NCBI GenBank assembly: GCA_001586965.3
Contig: LUCW03000351.1
Coordinates: 1-64,000 of the forward strand
From: Sphaeroforma sirkka
Lineage: Eukaryota; Opisthokonta; Ichthyosporea; Ichthyophonida
Length of the DNA stretch: 64,000 bases
Direction: 5' to 3'
Both the position numbers and the translations under genes were made by a program. The notes beneath the pieces were generated by a model that saw only the letters and a list, made by a program, of their open reading frames with translations, had not been told where the DNA came from and did not search any database. Of this stretch, positions 33,405-46,046 are shown one piece after another; position 1 is the stretch's first letter, and every line of letters starts with the position of its first letter.

Positions 33405-34400
33405 AATTTTTAGCATTTTTTATTTCTAAATTTTTATAGATTAATTAGTCATCCGACCATTTCCCAACAACCATTCATTCTTCTTTTGATTTTTTTTTTA
33501 ATCCATCTTCGGTCCGAAAATCCAGATACTTCAATTCCAATGCGACTTTTCAGGCCGTCGTTGACAATCAAGGCCTCCCTCTGACTAATTAGCAGTCATA
33601 GGACGTTTGAACAATGTTTTGACTGGCCTAGTCAATCCACACAACACGAACATGATGCAGTATCGCAGTTAGGGGTATAGAAGAACGTAATTTGGCGTAG
33701 AGAAGGTCGATATGGCAGATTTTCATAGGTGTGGGCGAGTACAGCGACGACAAAGGGCAGATAGAGGTGATCAAGAAAAGCAGGTAGCAATGTAGAATCG
33801 ACAGTGTCAGGCGACGTAGAATGGAAACGTGTGAATTAAGCGCGCGTGAGACAGGTAGCAATGCAGAAGAGGAGCTAGGCACAGTTTGGGAGAAACTGAG
33901 ACAGAAAGAATGCGATTTCAACTCGTATTTTCAACAAATATCAACTACGGGAGCAAGTTTTGGTAATCAATTGGCTAGACGAAAAGACTGGCATGGTTAG
34001 AAGATCGATTTTTCGAAAATATCTCGGAGTCGAATGTTCGCCATCGTTGCATGCGCGAACTTCGATGGTCACGAAAGCATAGGAAAAATTATATATAACG
34101 GCGGGTATCGAACCCACGACCAACACACAACTAGAAGACATATTCACCAATGTTACAAGACAGAATACATTTTCGTATATATATATACAAATATATATAT
34201 ATATACTTAAATTTCCATTTTAGAGAGAAAGGAAGTCAACGTAAGTGAATCAGCCGTAGGACCAACATAGCCTGGTACGGTTGTATGATTGTTGGTGAAA
34301 ACTAAGGAGAACGTTATCATCGACGTATAAGGCGAATCGTCAAGATGCAGCGGACTCTTGCAAGGAACAGAAGAAATAGTACATGCAAGAGTAGACGGCA
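33405..34400. other. Leader of the second chromovirus, non-coding
   Basis: No supported gene. It contains a tRNA-like module on the minus strand (34098-34160) and two short (AT)n tracts near 34.18 kb. Confidence 0.6.
34098..34160 (-). ncRNA. tRNA-like (SINE-like) module in the leader
   Basis: The minus strand has a perfect T-arm CGTGGGTTCGATACCCGC with B-box GGTTCGATACC, about 30 bases after an A-box-like TAACATTGGTG, and a T5 terminator shortly downstream. The anticodon arm is weak, so it is a tRNA-derived element rather than a tRNA gene. Confidence 0.45.
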
Positions 34401-36293
34401 CTTATCAGGCATCGTGCAAGTACACTCAAGTTGGTTTGAATAGGGAATTTGTTTTTGGTTTTCCAACTTCATAACCGATGTAACTACCTTGGGCTTCAAG
34501 GTTATTCTTGGGAACCTTGACCAGAACTTCCTGGCTGCAGGCCTCGGATTTGATTGATGTTGGAGTACAGTGGTCCGAAGGTTGGATTAAAGGAGCATTC
34601 AGAACGCTAGAACACGACAGGCGGTTGATCATTGAACACGCTTCGAGTCTATCAGCAACTCTTAATTACTCCTATAGGCAGAGCAAAGGAGAGCAAAACG
34701 AGTACTCATTAACAAAACCAACCCAAACAAAATGATTAGCAATCATTAAGGAGCAAGGAGTACTCATTAACAAAACCAACCCAAACAAAATGATTAGCAA
34801 TCATTAGGAGGAGCAAGGTGTATTCGAGCGCAACGAGTTTTCGGGGACCCGCAAGCAGACCTTGTAGACATCAACATGATTCAATGATAATTAGCTATTT
34901 TGGTATCACGAGAGGAGAACGGCGGAAGATAGTGTGTAACACAAATGGCTGAAGTCAACTATTATATAAACTTATCAGGCATCGTGCAAGTACACTCAAG
35001 TTGGTTTGAATAGGGAATTTGTTTTTGGTTTTCCAACTTCATAACCGATGTAACTACTTTGGGCTTCAAGGTTATTCTTGGGAACCTTGACCAGAACTTC
35101 CTGGCTGCAGGCCTCGGATTTGATTGATGTTGGAGTACAGTGGTCCGAAGGTTGGATTAAAGGAGCATTCAGAACGCTAGAACACGACAGGCGGTTGATC
35201 ATTGAACACGCTTCGAGTCTATCAGCAACTCTTAATTACTCCTATAGGCAGAGCAAAGGAGAGCAAAACGAGTACTCATTAACAAAACCAACCCAAACAA
35301 AATGATTAGCAATCATTAAGGAGCAAGGAGTACTCATTAACAAAACCAACCCAAACAAAATGATTAGCAATCATTAAGGAGCAAGGTGTATTCGAGCGCA
35401 ACGAGTTTTCGGGGACCCGCAAGCAGACCTTGTAGACATCAACATGATTCAATGATAATTAGCTATTTTGGTATCACGAGAGGAGAACGGCGGAAGATAG
35501 TGTGTAACACAAATGGCTGAAGTCAACTATTATATAAACTTATCAGGCATCGTGCAAGTACACTCAAGTTGGTTTGAATAGGGAATTTGTTTTTTGGTTT
35601 TCCAACTTCATAACCGATGTAACTACTTTGGGCTTCAAGGTTATTCTTGGGAACCTTGACCAGAACTTCCTGGCTGCAGGCCTCGGATTTGATTGATGTT
35701 GGAGTACAGTGGTCCGAAGGTTGGATTAAAGGAGCATTCAGAACGCTAGAACACGACAGGCGGTTGATCATTGAACACGCTTCGAGTCTATCAGCAACTC
35801 TTAATTAGTTGGTTTGAATAGGGAATTTGTTTTTGGTTTTCCAACTTCATAACCGATGTAACTACCTTGGGCTTCAAGGTTATTCTTGGGAACCTTGACC
35901 TGAACTTCCTGGCTGCAGGCCTCGGATTTGATTGATGTTGGAGTACAGTGGTCCGAAGGTTGGATTAAAGGAGCATTCAGAACGCTAGAACACGACAGGC
36001 GGTTGATCATTGAACACGCTTCGAGTCTATCAGCAACTCTTAATTACTCCTATAGGCAGAGCAAAGGAGAGCAAAACGAGTACTCATTAACAAAACCAAC
36101 CCAAACAAAATGATTAGCAATCATTAGCAATCATTAAGGAGCAAGGTGTATTCGAGCGCAACGAGTTTTCGGGGACCCGCAAGCAGACCTTGTAGACATC
36201 AACATGATTCAATGATAATTAGCTATTTTGGTATCACGAGAGGAGAACGGCGGAAGAAAGTGTGTAACACAAATGGCTGAAGTCAACTATTAT
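34401..36293. repeat. About 570-bp tandem repeat array in the leader
   Basis: Units start with CTTATCAGGCATCGTGCAAG at 34401, 34972 and 35539; the third is shortened and followed by a fourth that starts inside the unit at about 35808. Units are about 98-99 percent alike by eye. Each carries a nested repeat (ACTCATTAACAAAACCAACC ... AGCAATCATTA) once or twice. The repeated open frames on either strand are by-products of the repeat, not genes. The first part of the unit overlaps the sequence just upstream of gag. Confidence 0.95.
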
Positions 36294-36518
36294 ATAATAG
36301 CCGACACTCCTTCAATCTGGACCAACTATTCAATTCATCAACAACACAAACATCCATACATCGAGTCTTAACATCAAGATGCCTATGCGTCCACACCCCG
36401 TAGCCCTCGACGCACTCGTCGCGACGGCAAAGCAACCCAGAGATCTTTGTCAGATTTCGAGCAGACCACCAAGGAGGCACAGCTTCTTCGCGCCAGACAG
36501 TAGCATCGCGTCGAAGAG

Positions 36519-38541
36519 ATGAACAACCGCGATATGAACAGACAGACCAAGACGTGGGCAGCAAGCAGGCGACATCAGTTGGGGCACGGGTCTCGCTTAT
36601 CGGCAAGAGGGAGAGCAGATCCAGAAGACAGTGAGGTGCAATTTGTGATTAGGCATACTAGTCGTTCAAAGTCTGCTGAACCAGCAGCTGAGCGACACAG
36701 GGTAGCCAATGTCCGAGGTACTTCGGGCATTCATTCAGCGGGTGATAGACCGCATTCATGGCAGCCTTTTCACCGAGCACCTGAACGAGATTTCACTCGA
36801 AAGCGAACTCGATCGGGGAGTTTTACCAGTGCAAGTCAGGATTCCCTCGCAGGCAACGGGGATGAGCGACAAGTCCAACGGCATAGAAATATGTCAGGGT
36901 GGGCCACGGGCACTCGTCAGCAAAAAACTCTGACGAAATCAGGGGCCGACAGCTAGAGCAATATTTGAGCGACCCACATGGGGGGATTATCGTAGGGAAG
37001 CCGAACGAAAACAACTACGTAGACGATGGGAACTCAGCCGACAGCACCGAGACTTCGCGCGATCGATACAGGATATGCGCAAGGCTAGTTACGTTGACGA
37101 CGGTAAGCGCAAGTATAGTGACGTCGACGACGGTAAGCGCAAGTCTAGTGATGTCGACGACGGTAATGTTCATGGCAGCAGAAAACGACCGCACAAAGAC
37201 GAACAGGCGAGAGAGCCGATCATGACACCAGCGCAGTGGAACGAGCATCGCCGAGCCATGTGTCAACGCCTCGAAGGGAAGATATCTTTCTTTGTGGATG
37301 AACTTTGTCGAGCACAGGGAAACTACGATGTCCCAAGATGTACATTACTAACGTCCACGATCGATACACTGAAAGGAGCGTTGAATACTCAATTGGAAGC
37401 TATCAGGAAGAACAGAGCTCCGGAGCCACGGACATGGCCCGATTGGCCTTTAGACCGTTATCAATTAAGCAGCACAGCCGATAGAGACACACGAGGGGCG
37501 CTAGAAGAGGCACTGAAGAACGCCCATGTCTCAGGACTAGATGAGTCGTGGATGGTACGTTGGTTCTATAAGGTACTCATACATTTTAAGGCAGCAAAGG
37601 CCACAATTGACTATCTCCGTGACAACCATAATGAGCTGAGGGTATATCCGGCGGAACAGGTCATAGACCAAATCTGTCAACATGAGAGCAAGGCCACCGT
37701 AGACCCTACCTTTAAGAAGTTGGCGAAGGGTAATCCCCGCACCAAGGGTGTAGAGTCAGCCAGGGAACATTTGAACAATTGGAAGTTCACAAGAGAGCCT
37801 GGGAGAGAGCAGAGTTAAGGGTTGGCGAAGAAAGAAAGGAGGGTGTTCAGCCAGGGAACATTTGAACAAGATTGTGGAAGTTCACAAGAGAGCCTGGGAG
37901 CGAGCAGATAAGGGCAAGGACTTTCCTAAGCGGTTGCTTAATCACTGCCTCATACAGGCCCTCGAGGACCTGACAGGTAATATGACGTATGAACGCACGC
38001 TACAACACCACATAGGTTGGGACCACCTGGAGACTGAAGACCTTCTCCGCATTTTAAATCCAGACATACAAGAAACCGATGCCATCCTCAGACAACGGGT
38101 ACGGACACAGATGAATGGGGGGATAGGCGTAGACAGTTTCCAGCCCAACAACGAGATCGTAATTTGAATACGAATACAGGAGGAGGCAGCACACAACGCA
38201 CAAGCACGTCTACGACCACCACGTGTTACGCGTGCAGAGCGGGTGCCCCACCCAGTTTCAGGCATATATCATCCTGCAAGCACTACCAGTCGAACAAAAG
38301 GGTTGGATTCACATCCAGCTCGGGCCGAGGATTTAAGCAAGGCGTATCCTTCGATAAGAGTTTGCCCGCGGTCAACACCATTACGGCTCTAACAGACTCG
38401 GACGACCAGCAAACGGAGCAGGAGGAGACCACGCCTACAGACACACACATTGCTTCCATACTGGCACACCCAGACGAAATCGAACAGGGTGAGTTAGAAG
38501 AGGATGCAACGTGGGAAACCATAGGCAGCGATCAGGAATAG
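36519..38541 (+). pseudogene. gag region of the second chromovirus
   Basis: A basic disordered head, then a capsid-like part (PRTWPDWPLDRYQLSSTADR, DTRGALEEALKNAHVSGLDE) matching the other chromovirus, then a Cys-His end (CYACRAGAPPSFRHISSCKH). A short imperfect triple repeat (DVDDGKRKSS) lies near 37.1 kb. The region is broken. Confidence 0.82.
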
Positions 38542-38550
38542 GACGTAAGG

Positions 38551-39230
38551 GTGTCGGATGTAGATGCAACTTTAGTTTTCCCGTCTAGCACACCTGTGAT
38601 ACTATCGATCAAAGATCCATTACTTTCAATGGACAATCGAGTATTCATATCCATCCTGATTAACGGTAAGACATGCAGGGCGTTAGTGGATTCTGGGGCA
38701 AACAGAAGTTGCATTGATTCGACATCCGCACACGATTGGGGATTGCAAATTAAGTCGGCTCCGGAGGGATCTATATATATACCTAGCTGATCGTAGTCTT
38801 CGTACACGGCGAATAGGCTCAACCGTACAAACTCCAGTACGATATGGTCTAGAGCTCACAGAACAGTCTTTCGAGCTAATGAATCTACCACCGGCTATCG
38901 ACGCGATCGTAGGCCAGGATCTTATGCCTGGCTTAGGGCTATACGTGGGAGGCCTTCAATCGCCATTCTCACCCATAGATCCAACGGAGCTAGACAAACT
39001 ATTGGAACCAATACCGTTGAGACGACCACCAGATTTGACCGAGGAAACCGGTGTTCGCCTGGAACTAGACAAGGAACTGAGGGACAATGACGGTATTCGA
39101 GAAAAGGACAGGTGCAGACTGGAAGGAGGCGAAGTTAGATTGCCAGTGACACCAGATCAAGCTGCAAGGATGCGGAAGGCAGTAAGGAACTTTGTAGCAG
39201 ACAAATGGATACCATGGGTAGGTAGATAGA
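38551..39230 (+). pseudogene. Protease region of the second chromovirus
   Basis: Retropepsin signature RALVDSGANRSCID near 38.68 kb and IDAIVGQDLMPGLGLYVGG near 38.9 kb, followed by a charged linker into RT. The region is broken. Confidence 0.85.
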
Positions 39231-39233
39231 CAG

Positions 39234-40440
39234 GTGCAGAAGTGGATTCAAGATTTGGTCATAGTTCAAAGGGATACAGCCACTTCCGTCAACTTACCCT
39301 TGCTCGCCGTGCCAGAGTATACTCAATCTGGAGAACTAAAGAAAGTGCGAGTGTGTTTGGACCTCAGAGCGGTGAATGCATTAATACCGGCGGATCAGTT
39401 CATTATTCCCCGTATCAACGACATCATTGGTAACATCAAAGGGAAGAGATATTACACGACATTGGATCTAACCGCAGCGTACCATCGACTCCCAATTCAC
39501 CCTGATTCTCAGTATCTATTCAGTTTCACACATGGCAAAAGCCAGTATTCCTTTACATCAGCGCCATTTGGACTACACACACTGACGCAGCAGTTTCAGC
39601 GTACACTGAGTGTGATATTGCAAGGACTTCCGGCACACCACTACCTGGACGACATCGTAATAGCAACAGATGACTACGAGGAACACGTACGAGTAGTGAA
39701 AGAGGTCATTCGGCGGCTGACGTACCACAGTTTCAAGCTAAACCCTTCAAAATGTCATTTTGCAGTCAAAGAAGTCATGATCCTAGGGAAGCGAGTATCG
39801 AAGGCCGGAATTGATATTTGCCATGAAAAGCAGGCCAAGCTCATTGACTGGCCAACCCCGAAGAAGTACAAAGACATTGCATCGGCCTTGGGATTAGCCA
39901 ACTTTCTTCACGAGCACCTACCAAACTTTGCAGAGGTAGTTGCCCCACTCCGGGAATTTGTAAGACTGAAGCCTAAGGAAATCATTGGAGACAGGTGGGA
40001 ACAGAGACACCAGCAAGCTTGGGATGCCATGAAGCAAGCCATAGTTGAGGCAGTAGTGTTGAAATTTCCCGTCGACGAAGTACCTTTACAACTCGAAACG
40101 GATGCAAGCGACTACGGTATTGGAGGTGCATTGTTCCAGACCATAGAAGGGAAGAAGCAATACCTAATGTTCTTCAGCAAGACCCTCAACGCAGCACAGC
40201 GCAATTACGCAACACCCATGAAGGAATTATTGGCCTTGGTATATGGTCTCACACACTTCCGGGATCATCTCGAAGGTCAACGCTTTTCAGTGTTGACTGA
40301 TCACAAGGCTTTTGGTGTATATGAACACACAGCTAAAGCTGAATCCGATGCTACAACGATGGCATCACATCATAGCGCCTTTCAATTTTACTATCTCGCA
40401 CATCCCGGGTATAAAGAACGTGTTACCAGACGCGTGGTCT
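39234..40440 (+). pseudogene. RT and RNase H region of the second chromovirus
   Basis: All RT blocks are present: VRVCLDLRAVNALIPADQF, YYTTLDLTAAYHRLPI, YSFTSAPFGLHTLTQQFQR, HHYLDDIVIAT, LNPSKCHFAVKEVMILGKRV, then RNase H (LETDASDYGIGGALFQ, TPMKELLALVYGLTHF). This is a good reference for the family; the copy as a whole is broken. Confidence 0.92.
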
Positions 40441-40960
40441 AGGCTTCATGAGGGAACTGTTGAGACTGAGGACCCGGAGGTACTATATGCAGAATGTTGG
40501 CAACTTTTTCCAGACTACTTTGAGCAAGCGCAACGGATTATGGGTGAGAATAATGTCGATGTCTTTGCTTCGCATCAGGACCATCATTTGCCACGCTACT
40601 ACACCGACGATGACAGGGGTGGAGCGTTTGCACATTGTTGGAAAGATATAGACGGATGGATGAACCCACCATGGAGATTAATCCATAGAATGTTGCGCAA
40701 GATACGATCAGAGAGGGCCACAGCTACGGTGTCTACACCGTGGGCGCCCCACGAGCCTTGGTTCCAGTTATTCAAGTCGCTTCTACAAAGCGACCCAGTA
40801 TTAGTTCCAAGGACAGCCCACTCCTTCCTCAAATACGGAAAGTATGCGAGTGGCAAGGCACCATGGGGTCACACAGTCATTGCCAGAGTAGGCCCACGCA
40901 ATGGTTACAGCCTTCCAGCGACGTTTTCAGCACGATTGGGATATGCAGAACCGTCCTCAG
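40441..40960 (+). pseudogene. Methyltransferase-like domain, second chromovirus
   Basis: After the RNase H end comes NNVDVFASHQDHHLPRYY ... GWMNPPWRLIHRMLRKIR ... EPWFQLFKSLL ... APWGHTVIARVGP. Same domain as at 21.3-21.9 kb, with NPPW as the putative catalytic motif IV of an adenine methyltransferase fold. Confidence 0.75.
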
Positions 40961-40989
40961 TATCGAAAGTCACCCCATTAGATACGTCT

Positions 40990-42300
40990 CGGCTAGTATC
41001 GATCGCTATCTCGGAAGTAGCCATGACGGATTCTCCAGATGAGGAAGAGATAAGCCGTCGCACACAGCTCACCTTGTGTCAGCATGAGATTGGGCATCAT
41101 AGAGCAGAAGATACAGTTGCTCAACTACAGCAGAACGGACATTTGTGGCCTAACGCTCTGGAACTTGCACAAACAGTTAGAGAAACTGTCGCACATGTCT
41201 AGGACAGAGGGTGTTACGAAAGGGATTTCACCCGATGATTAATATAACGGCAAAGTATCCGTGGGATCATATTCAAGTCGACATGATTCCAATGCCACTA
41301 GTTTCAGCAGCAGGAAATCGATATATATTGCACGTCTTGGATATAGCAACGGGGTACTCGATATTGAGAGCAACGGCCACAAAGTCAGCAGAAGTGGTGA
41401 CATCTAAACTTATGGAGGTGTTTGGGGAACATGGTTTTCCCAGGAAAATTCAATCAGACGAGGGAGGCGAGTTTTCGAACAAGATTGTTAAATTAATAAC
41501 TCAAGAAGTTGGAGTGATGCATGCAAAGTCGCCACCATATCGTCCTCAGGTTCTGGGAGCAGCGGAGAGAAGACACAGAGACATCCACGAAGGAGTTCGC
41601 AAGCTATGTGAATCTTTGCCTACGGCATGGGATGTCCGACTACCACTTATTATGCTGTGCCAGAACCTCCGAATATCTCGGCGACACAAGACAGCACCAT
41701 TCAGTGCTTACTTCGGTCGCCGTCATGTTCCGTTTGCTGACTTCACGGATGACCTTCCGGGGAATCAGCCGGTCACCAATGAGGCTTGGGCACACCGGCT
41801 GGATCGTTTGCACGACACTATCTTGCCGACGCTTTACAAGGTCACGCAGAAATACGCAGACACACTATCCAGGCAGTTTGACCGCCTCCATGCTTACGAT
41901 TTTATCGCCTTTCAACCAGGGGATGTGGTAATGGTACGGTCCGAAGGTCGCACAACCAAAGCAATGCGACCAATGTTTGGACCATACGTTGTCAAAGCCA
42001 GACAGGGACAAGGATATGAACTGACACACAAGGATGGTTCACTTCCAGATACTTTCAAAGGTAAACCAGTTAGAGTGGAACTTTTGCGACTAGTCCATAG
42101 AGCCACCGAAAAGCCTTTAGAAGATCATATGTGGCAGGATAGTTCCTCGTTCCGTTACATCATTCGACATAGACAGAATGATTCCACAGGGAATACAGAA
42201 TACTTGGTTCGCTGGCGGGATGGTGATCCAACTTGGGGGAGTCAGCCGAAGCTTTTGACGATCCGAATGACATCGCGGCATACCACAAAGCCGAGCAAAC
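40990..42300 (+). pseudogene. Integrase and chromodomain of the second chromovirus
   Basis: Zinc head (HEIGHHRAEDTVAQLQQNGH), core (HIQVDMIPMPLVSAAG, FGEHGFPRKIQSDEGGEFSN, GAAERRHRDIHEGV), GPY/F module (MFGPYVVKARQGQGYELTHK) and chromodomain (TEYLVRWRDGDPTW). The region is broken. Confidence 0.9.
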
Positions 42301-42469
42301 TCGGCAGAAGAAGAAAGCGGCACAACAACAATAATTCCAACGTTACGTTGATGAATACTAGATGTCTATCATCTACTTCCGGATCGGAGTTTTGTCTCTC
42401 CTCGTGAGATTTCACCACGGTGTAGAGGCGAACGACGATTCCACAACTCGAGCTTATAGGCGAGTATAA

Positions 42470-42560
42470 CTCCAGCGGATACCCTAGCTTATGGGGGGGG
42501 GTAAAAAAACATACCAGCGGATACCCTAGCTTTTTTGGGGGGTGAAAATATACCAGCACA
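42470..42560. repeat. About 45-bp tandem duplication before the 3' LTR
   Basis: Two copies of CAGCGGATACCCTAGCTT followed by a G-run and GTGAAA or GTAAAA. They lie in the 3' untranslated part of the second chromovirus. Confidence 0.85.
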
Positions 42561-42706
42561 GCCGGGATGGTTCAAAAGACCAGTTTTCAAGGCACGAACT
42601 ATAGGGTTTATATTTTGCAGTAGGAGTTTTAATTGTTTAATTTTCAATAATATAGAGGTCATTTACTTTGAAGCTCTTCAATCACTGGTGACGCTTGAGC
42701 TTAGAG

Positions 42707-42874
42707 TGTAGTAAAAGTTTAAACCACTATCAGTGTGGAGTTAGAATTAGTTTAAGAGGTCAGGTTTATTTTTGTAGACCACGTAGACAATCAAATATAA
42801 AATATGGTGACACGCACTGAGCCTCAGGGAGACTCAGGAGGTTTTAGTATCGTATTTTGATGTGTTTTACTACA
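42707..42874 (+). repeat. 3' LTR of the second chromovirus
   Basis: 168 bp, TGTAGTAAAAGTTTAAACCA to TTTTACTACA, matching 32505-32684. Confidence 0.85.
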
Positions 42875-43210
42875 CCCCTTGTGAGCGTGTCAAGTCTTGG
42901 ACGGTTGACTCGTTCTCAATTGCGGTTAGCTTTCGGTATTGTCGCTTGCCTGATAAGATCTTCAGGTAGTTCTTGAAACGCCTTCTCTGTTATGTCAGAC
43001 ATGTGTCCACTACTACTAACAGGCATCATCTTGTCAGTTCTGCTTGCTGTCTACACAGGACTAACGACAGGGAACGTGATGCTGTGAGTAGTTGCAAATG
43101 GATGGACTCTCTTTCAGTGTTAACGTAAAGTGTTTATATACTACTTTTGGACTTTATCTAAATGTCTAGTCTACTTATACGATGCGCTCGTCACCTAGCT
43201 AGCTACTAAG
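42875..43210. other. Spacer between two retroelements, no gene seen
   Basis: Unique sequence with short frames only; may be host DNA. Confidence 0.5.
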
Positions 43211-43801
43211 TGTAGAAATACGGCCTCCGGTCAGTCTAAAATATCAAGATCAAATGAGATAACATACTGGTTTTTATTTGTACTTAAAATAAATTAATAC
43301 AAATTCTTTTTCCAATATTTCCAAAGTGTTCTAAATTCACTTTGATGGCTCCAATAGCATGAGTATTTGGTATGATTCATTTACTTGGACCTATTTGAGA
43401 CGACAGTAGATATATTATGAACTAAATTTTATAATTACTGAACTACTACTTACAGGTTTTGGGCTTCCCGCCAATATCTAAAATCCAATAAGTCTTTTTC
43501 TTTTTTTAACACATCTTCAGATGGAACTTTATTTATATTAGCCAAAGCATTAACTTGACTTACGTAATTATGTTTATCTACAAATTAGGCATGTGATCAT
43601 GAACACTTAAAACTTCTAGTGAAAATTATTTAATAAAGAACAGCGAGAGGTACGTCCTGTGTGATCGAGGATATTAAGGCTCCTACCAAGAGGCAGTCCC
43701 GATCATTCTTACACAAGCTACCCTAAATTCTAACTGACTTAAATTGTATCTTGCTTTATATAACATAGTTTAAAACATAGAAATATCCATCGAAGTTTAC
43801 A
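43211..43801 (+). repeat. 5' LTR, subfamily with TTTAAAACATAGAAATATCC
   Basis: 591 bp, TGTAGAAATACGG to CGAAGTTTACA; many differences from the 47348 LTR. Confidence 0.93.
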
Positions 43802-44900
43802 GATCCTCATTTACCATCTAACCCTGGTAATCACGACTTTGGTAATCATTATACCAGTACCTCACTAGAGAGTACCCACTCCAGCACTAAAGACGAGGAA
43901 GTGCGAATCAGACAACAACGTCTCAGGCTATTACGTTCTGGTATGCAAGTCCTTAAGGACCGTCTATTAAATGACTCTGACCTTGACGATAAGAAAGCGG
44001 ATAGCATTCGCTATCTAATCGATTACAAGAGAAAGGAGATAGACTCCATCTTGGCACTAGCAGCCCGTAGCACTGAGCGTGAACCTCGTGAACGCTTCGA
44101 ACCAAGCTTTATAAAGCAGCTAGGTATCGTGAAGGCTGATGTCGATTTCTCTACTAATAAGAGTACAGTGAAGACACTGAAGGCCTTTGACCCCTGCCTT
44201 TATTCATTACTGTGAGTCAGAGGAATGAAAAACTATCTTAGAGGCCTATGAGCCCAACTGGAAAGCCCTACCCTGGCGCCAGTTGTGTGAGAATATACTT
44301 AACGCCTTCTTTGAAGATACACGTGACCGTGAACTTCTAGAGTCTCGAAAGACCTTTGCGAACGATACTACTGTTCGAGGCGCTCTAGCTCATATGACAC
44401 ATGTGAACACTCGAATGGGAGGTCGCTCATATACTGGCGAATATTTACTAATTTGTCAGATGATGGAGACTCTGGGGGCTAGCCTTTTTAAGAAGGTCAA
44501 TGATGATATTATCGCCTCTGATGATTTACGATCTATGCCTTCGTCTGCCTTTGAGAAGATAGTTCAAAAGCATACCAACTCATCTACTAGAGTACTTAGT
44601 ACCTCGAGCTTTATCCAGCCCGCTAAGCGTACCGCGACAGAGAATAACACTGCGCGTAATACTAAGAAACCTCGCACTACTGTTGAAGGTGAAAGGAAGG
44701 AGAGAGCACCTTGCAAAAAGTGTGGTTACAACCTCACTAAACGTGATGGCAAGTGGAACGGTAAACACGACTCTGTAAAGTGTTCACCAGGCAAGCCAAA
44801 ATTTGGGCACTATATGAAAGAGTGTACTACTTGCATGGGTACTAACGGTTGGCCCAAAGATGATTGCAAGGACATGCCGGACGTCCAAGTTAAGCACTGA
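43802..44900 (+). pseudogene. gag part, mixed-LTR Gypsy A copy
   Basis: Matches the second half of the family gag: RLRLLRSGMQVLKDRLLNDS, later CKKCGYNLTKRDGKWNGKHD and CTTCMGTNGWPKDDC. It diverges from the 5.9-kb copy by several percent. Confidence 0.85.
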
Positions 44901-44909
44901 CATTTCTAT

Positions 44910-45365
44910 ATGTGTGCACTAGAGCAAGATTATGAGAAAAAGTTAAATAAAATCTATACCAAAGGAGATGAACGTATATTTCAATCCGTTTATGTAAATG
45001 GAGAAAAAGTTGTAGCACTTTTTGATCCAGGGGTTGAAGTCTATGCTATCTCACGCCGAGTAGCCTACGCTACAAATATGGCTATCCATAACGAAACAAC
45101 TAATTTAATCTTGGGAAATGGCAAAGTTACCACTTGCGAAGAAGCCTTTGACTATGTACACATAATGTTGTCAGATAGAAGAGAAGTAAAGACTCATCTA
45201 ATCGTTACTGACATGTCTCAGAAATACGATTGAATAACGTATCAGTATATTTAGATGATATAGCAATCTTTACAAAGACAGCACATGAACATGCTAGACT
45301 CGTTAGGGAAGTCTTAAAGCGACTAAACCATGCCAAACTTAAGATTAACGAGGACAAGTGTTTTT
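44910..45365 (+). pseudogene. Protease-like and RT part, mixed-LTR Gypsy A copy
   Basis: Reads MCALEQDYEKKLNKIYTKGD ... VVALFDPGVEVYAIS, then an RT piece with SVYLDDIAIFTK and KLKINEDKCF. Confidence 0.8.
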
Positions 45366-46046
45366 CTGTGTGTGTGATAATCTTGTCTAAAACACGCAAG
45401 AGCACATTTCAAAAATCACCTATAATATTTTCCTATTACGATTTTATTATTATAACCGAAGACTCGCCCTGAGGTGTTGTCTTCTATTTCAGGCTATAGG
45501 GATAATATTATTTATTTCAAAAATGACAAGTATGTATGTTACAATGTATGAACATATGGTATGGCTCTCTTAGTCGCTGTAGTGGTTCAGGAAAGATTGA
45601 TGGGAAGAAGTGGTCAGTAAAGTCCCGTTTGAAGCTTGGGCCAAGTGGGTCGACAACGGAAGATATGCGCTGAGTCAATTCAAGCCGGTGTTGACAAAAC
45701 ACTGTTACTATCGAATGTTCCATATATTCGCTTGCTGACCTACTAAGTAGAGTACCCACCTCTGTAATACGGATCGGGTCTGCGTCGTGTAGTGCCGCGG
45801 AATAGGTTAGTGTAGAGTATGAAATACCGAGAAGGACCAGGTTATTCGTCATAACCCGGTCGAGGAGCGAGGATGGGGGTAAGCCAATGCCGCACCAGAC
45901 CACGGATGAATTCAGTATGTGTTGGCTGGCCTGGATCGGAAGTATCATAGGCGGAACCAACAAGCGCGATGATTTGGTTTGAACCGAAATTTGGAAGTAG
46001 TACTTCAACAGCGTGATTAGCCGGGGTATGAGGAACATCTGTTGAT
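45366..46046. repeat. Unidentified repeat fragment inside Gypsy A pol
   Basis: From about 45490 on it matches 58125-58513 plus 59112-59260 (for example GACAAGTATGTATGTTACA, GGTTCAGGAAAGATTGATGG). Here the sequence is uninterrupted where the 58-kb copy carries a solo LTR. The minus strand is largely open (HTPANHAVEVLLPNF). Function unknown. Confidence 0.75.

Larger units (their letters stand above)
32505..42874 (+). mobile_element. Second Gypsy chromovirus, long leader, broken
   Basis: Short LTRs at 32505-32684 and 42707-42874 (TGT(G/A)GTAAAAG...ACTACA) enclose a 3.8-kb leader with large tandem repeats, then gag, protease, RT-RNase H, methyltransferase-like domain, integrase and chromodomain, all on the plus strand. 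The proteins resemble those of the 19-26.8 kb chromovirus, but LTR and leader differ, so they are sister families. The LTRs differ by several substitutions and length changes, so this copy is clearly older. It is broken, with roughly half a dozen breaks. No target duplication is visible. Confidence 0.88.

Noticed and set aside
33628-33921. Minus-strand frame of 97 codons in the chromovirus leader
   Set aside because: Serine- and leucine-rich low complexity, no family resemblance, in a non-coding leader.
34426-36113. Repeated frames of about 68-82 codons on both strands in the 570-bp array
   Set aside because: They recur only because the DNA repeats; no domain, no consistent start context, and they change with the unit ends.
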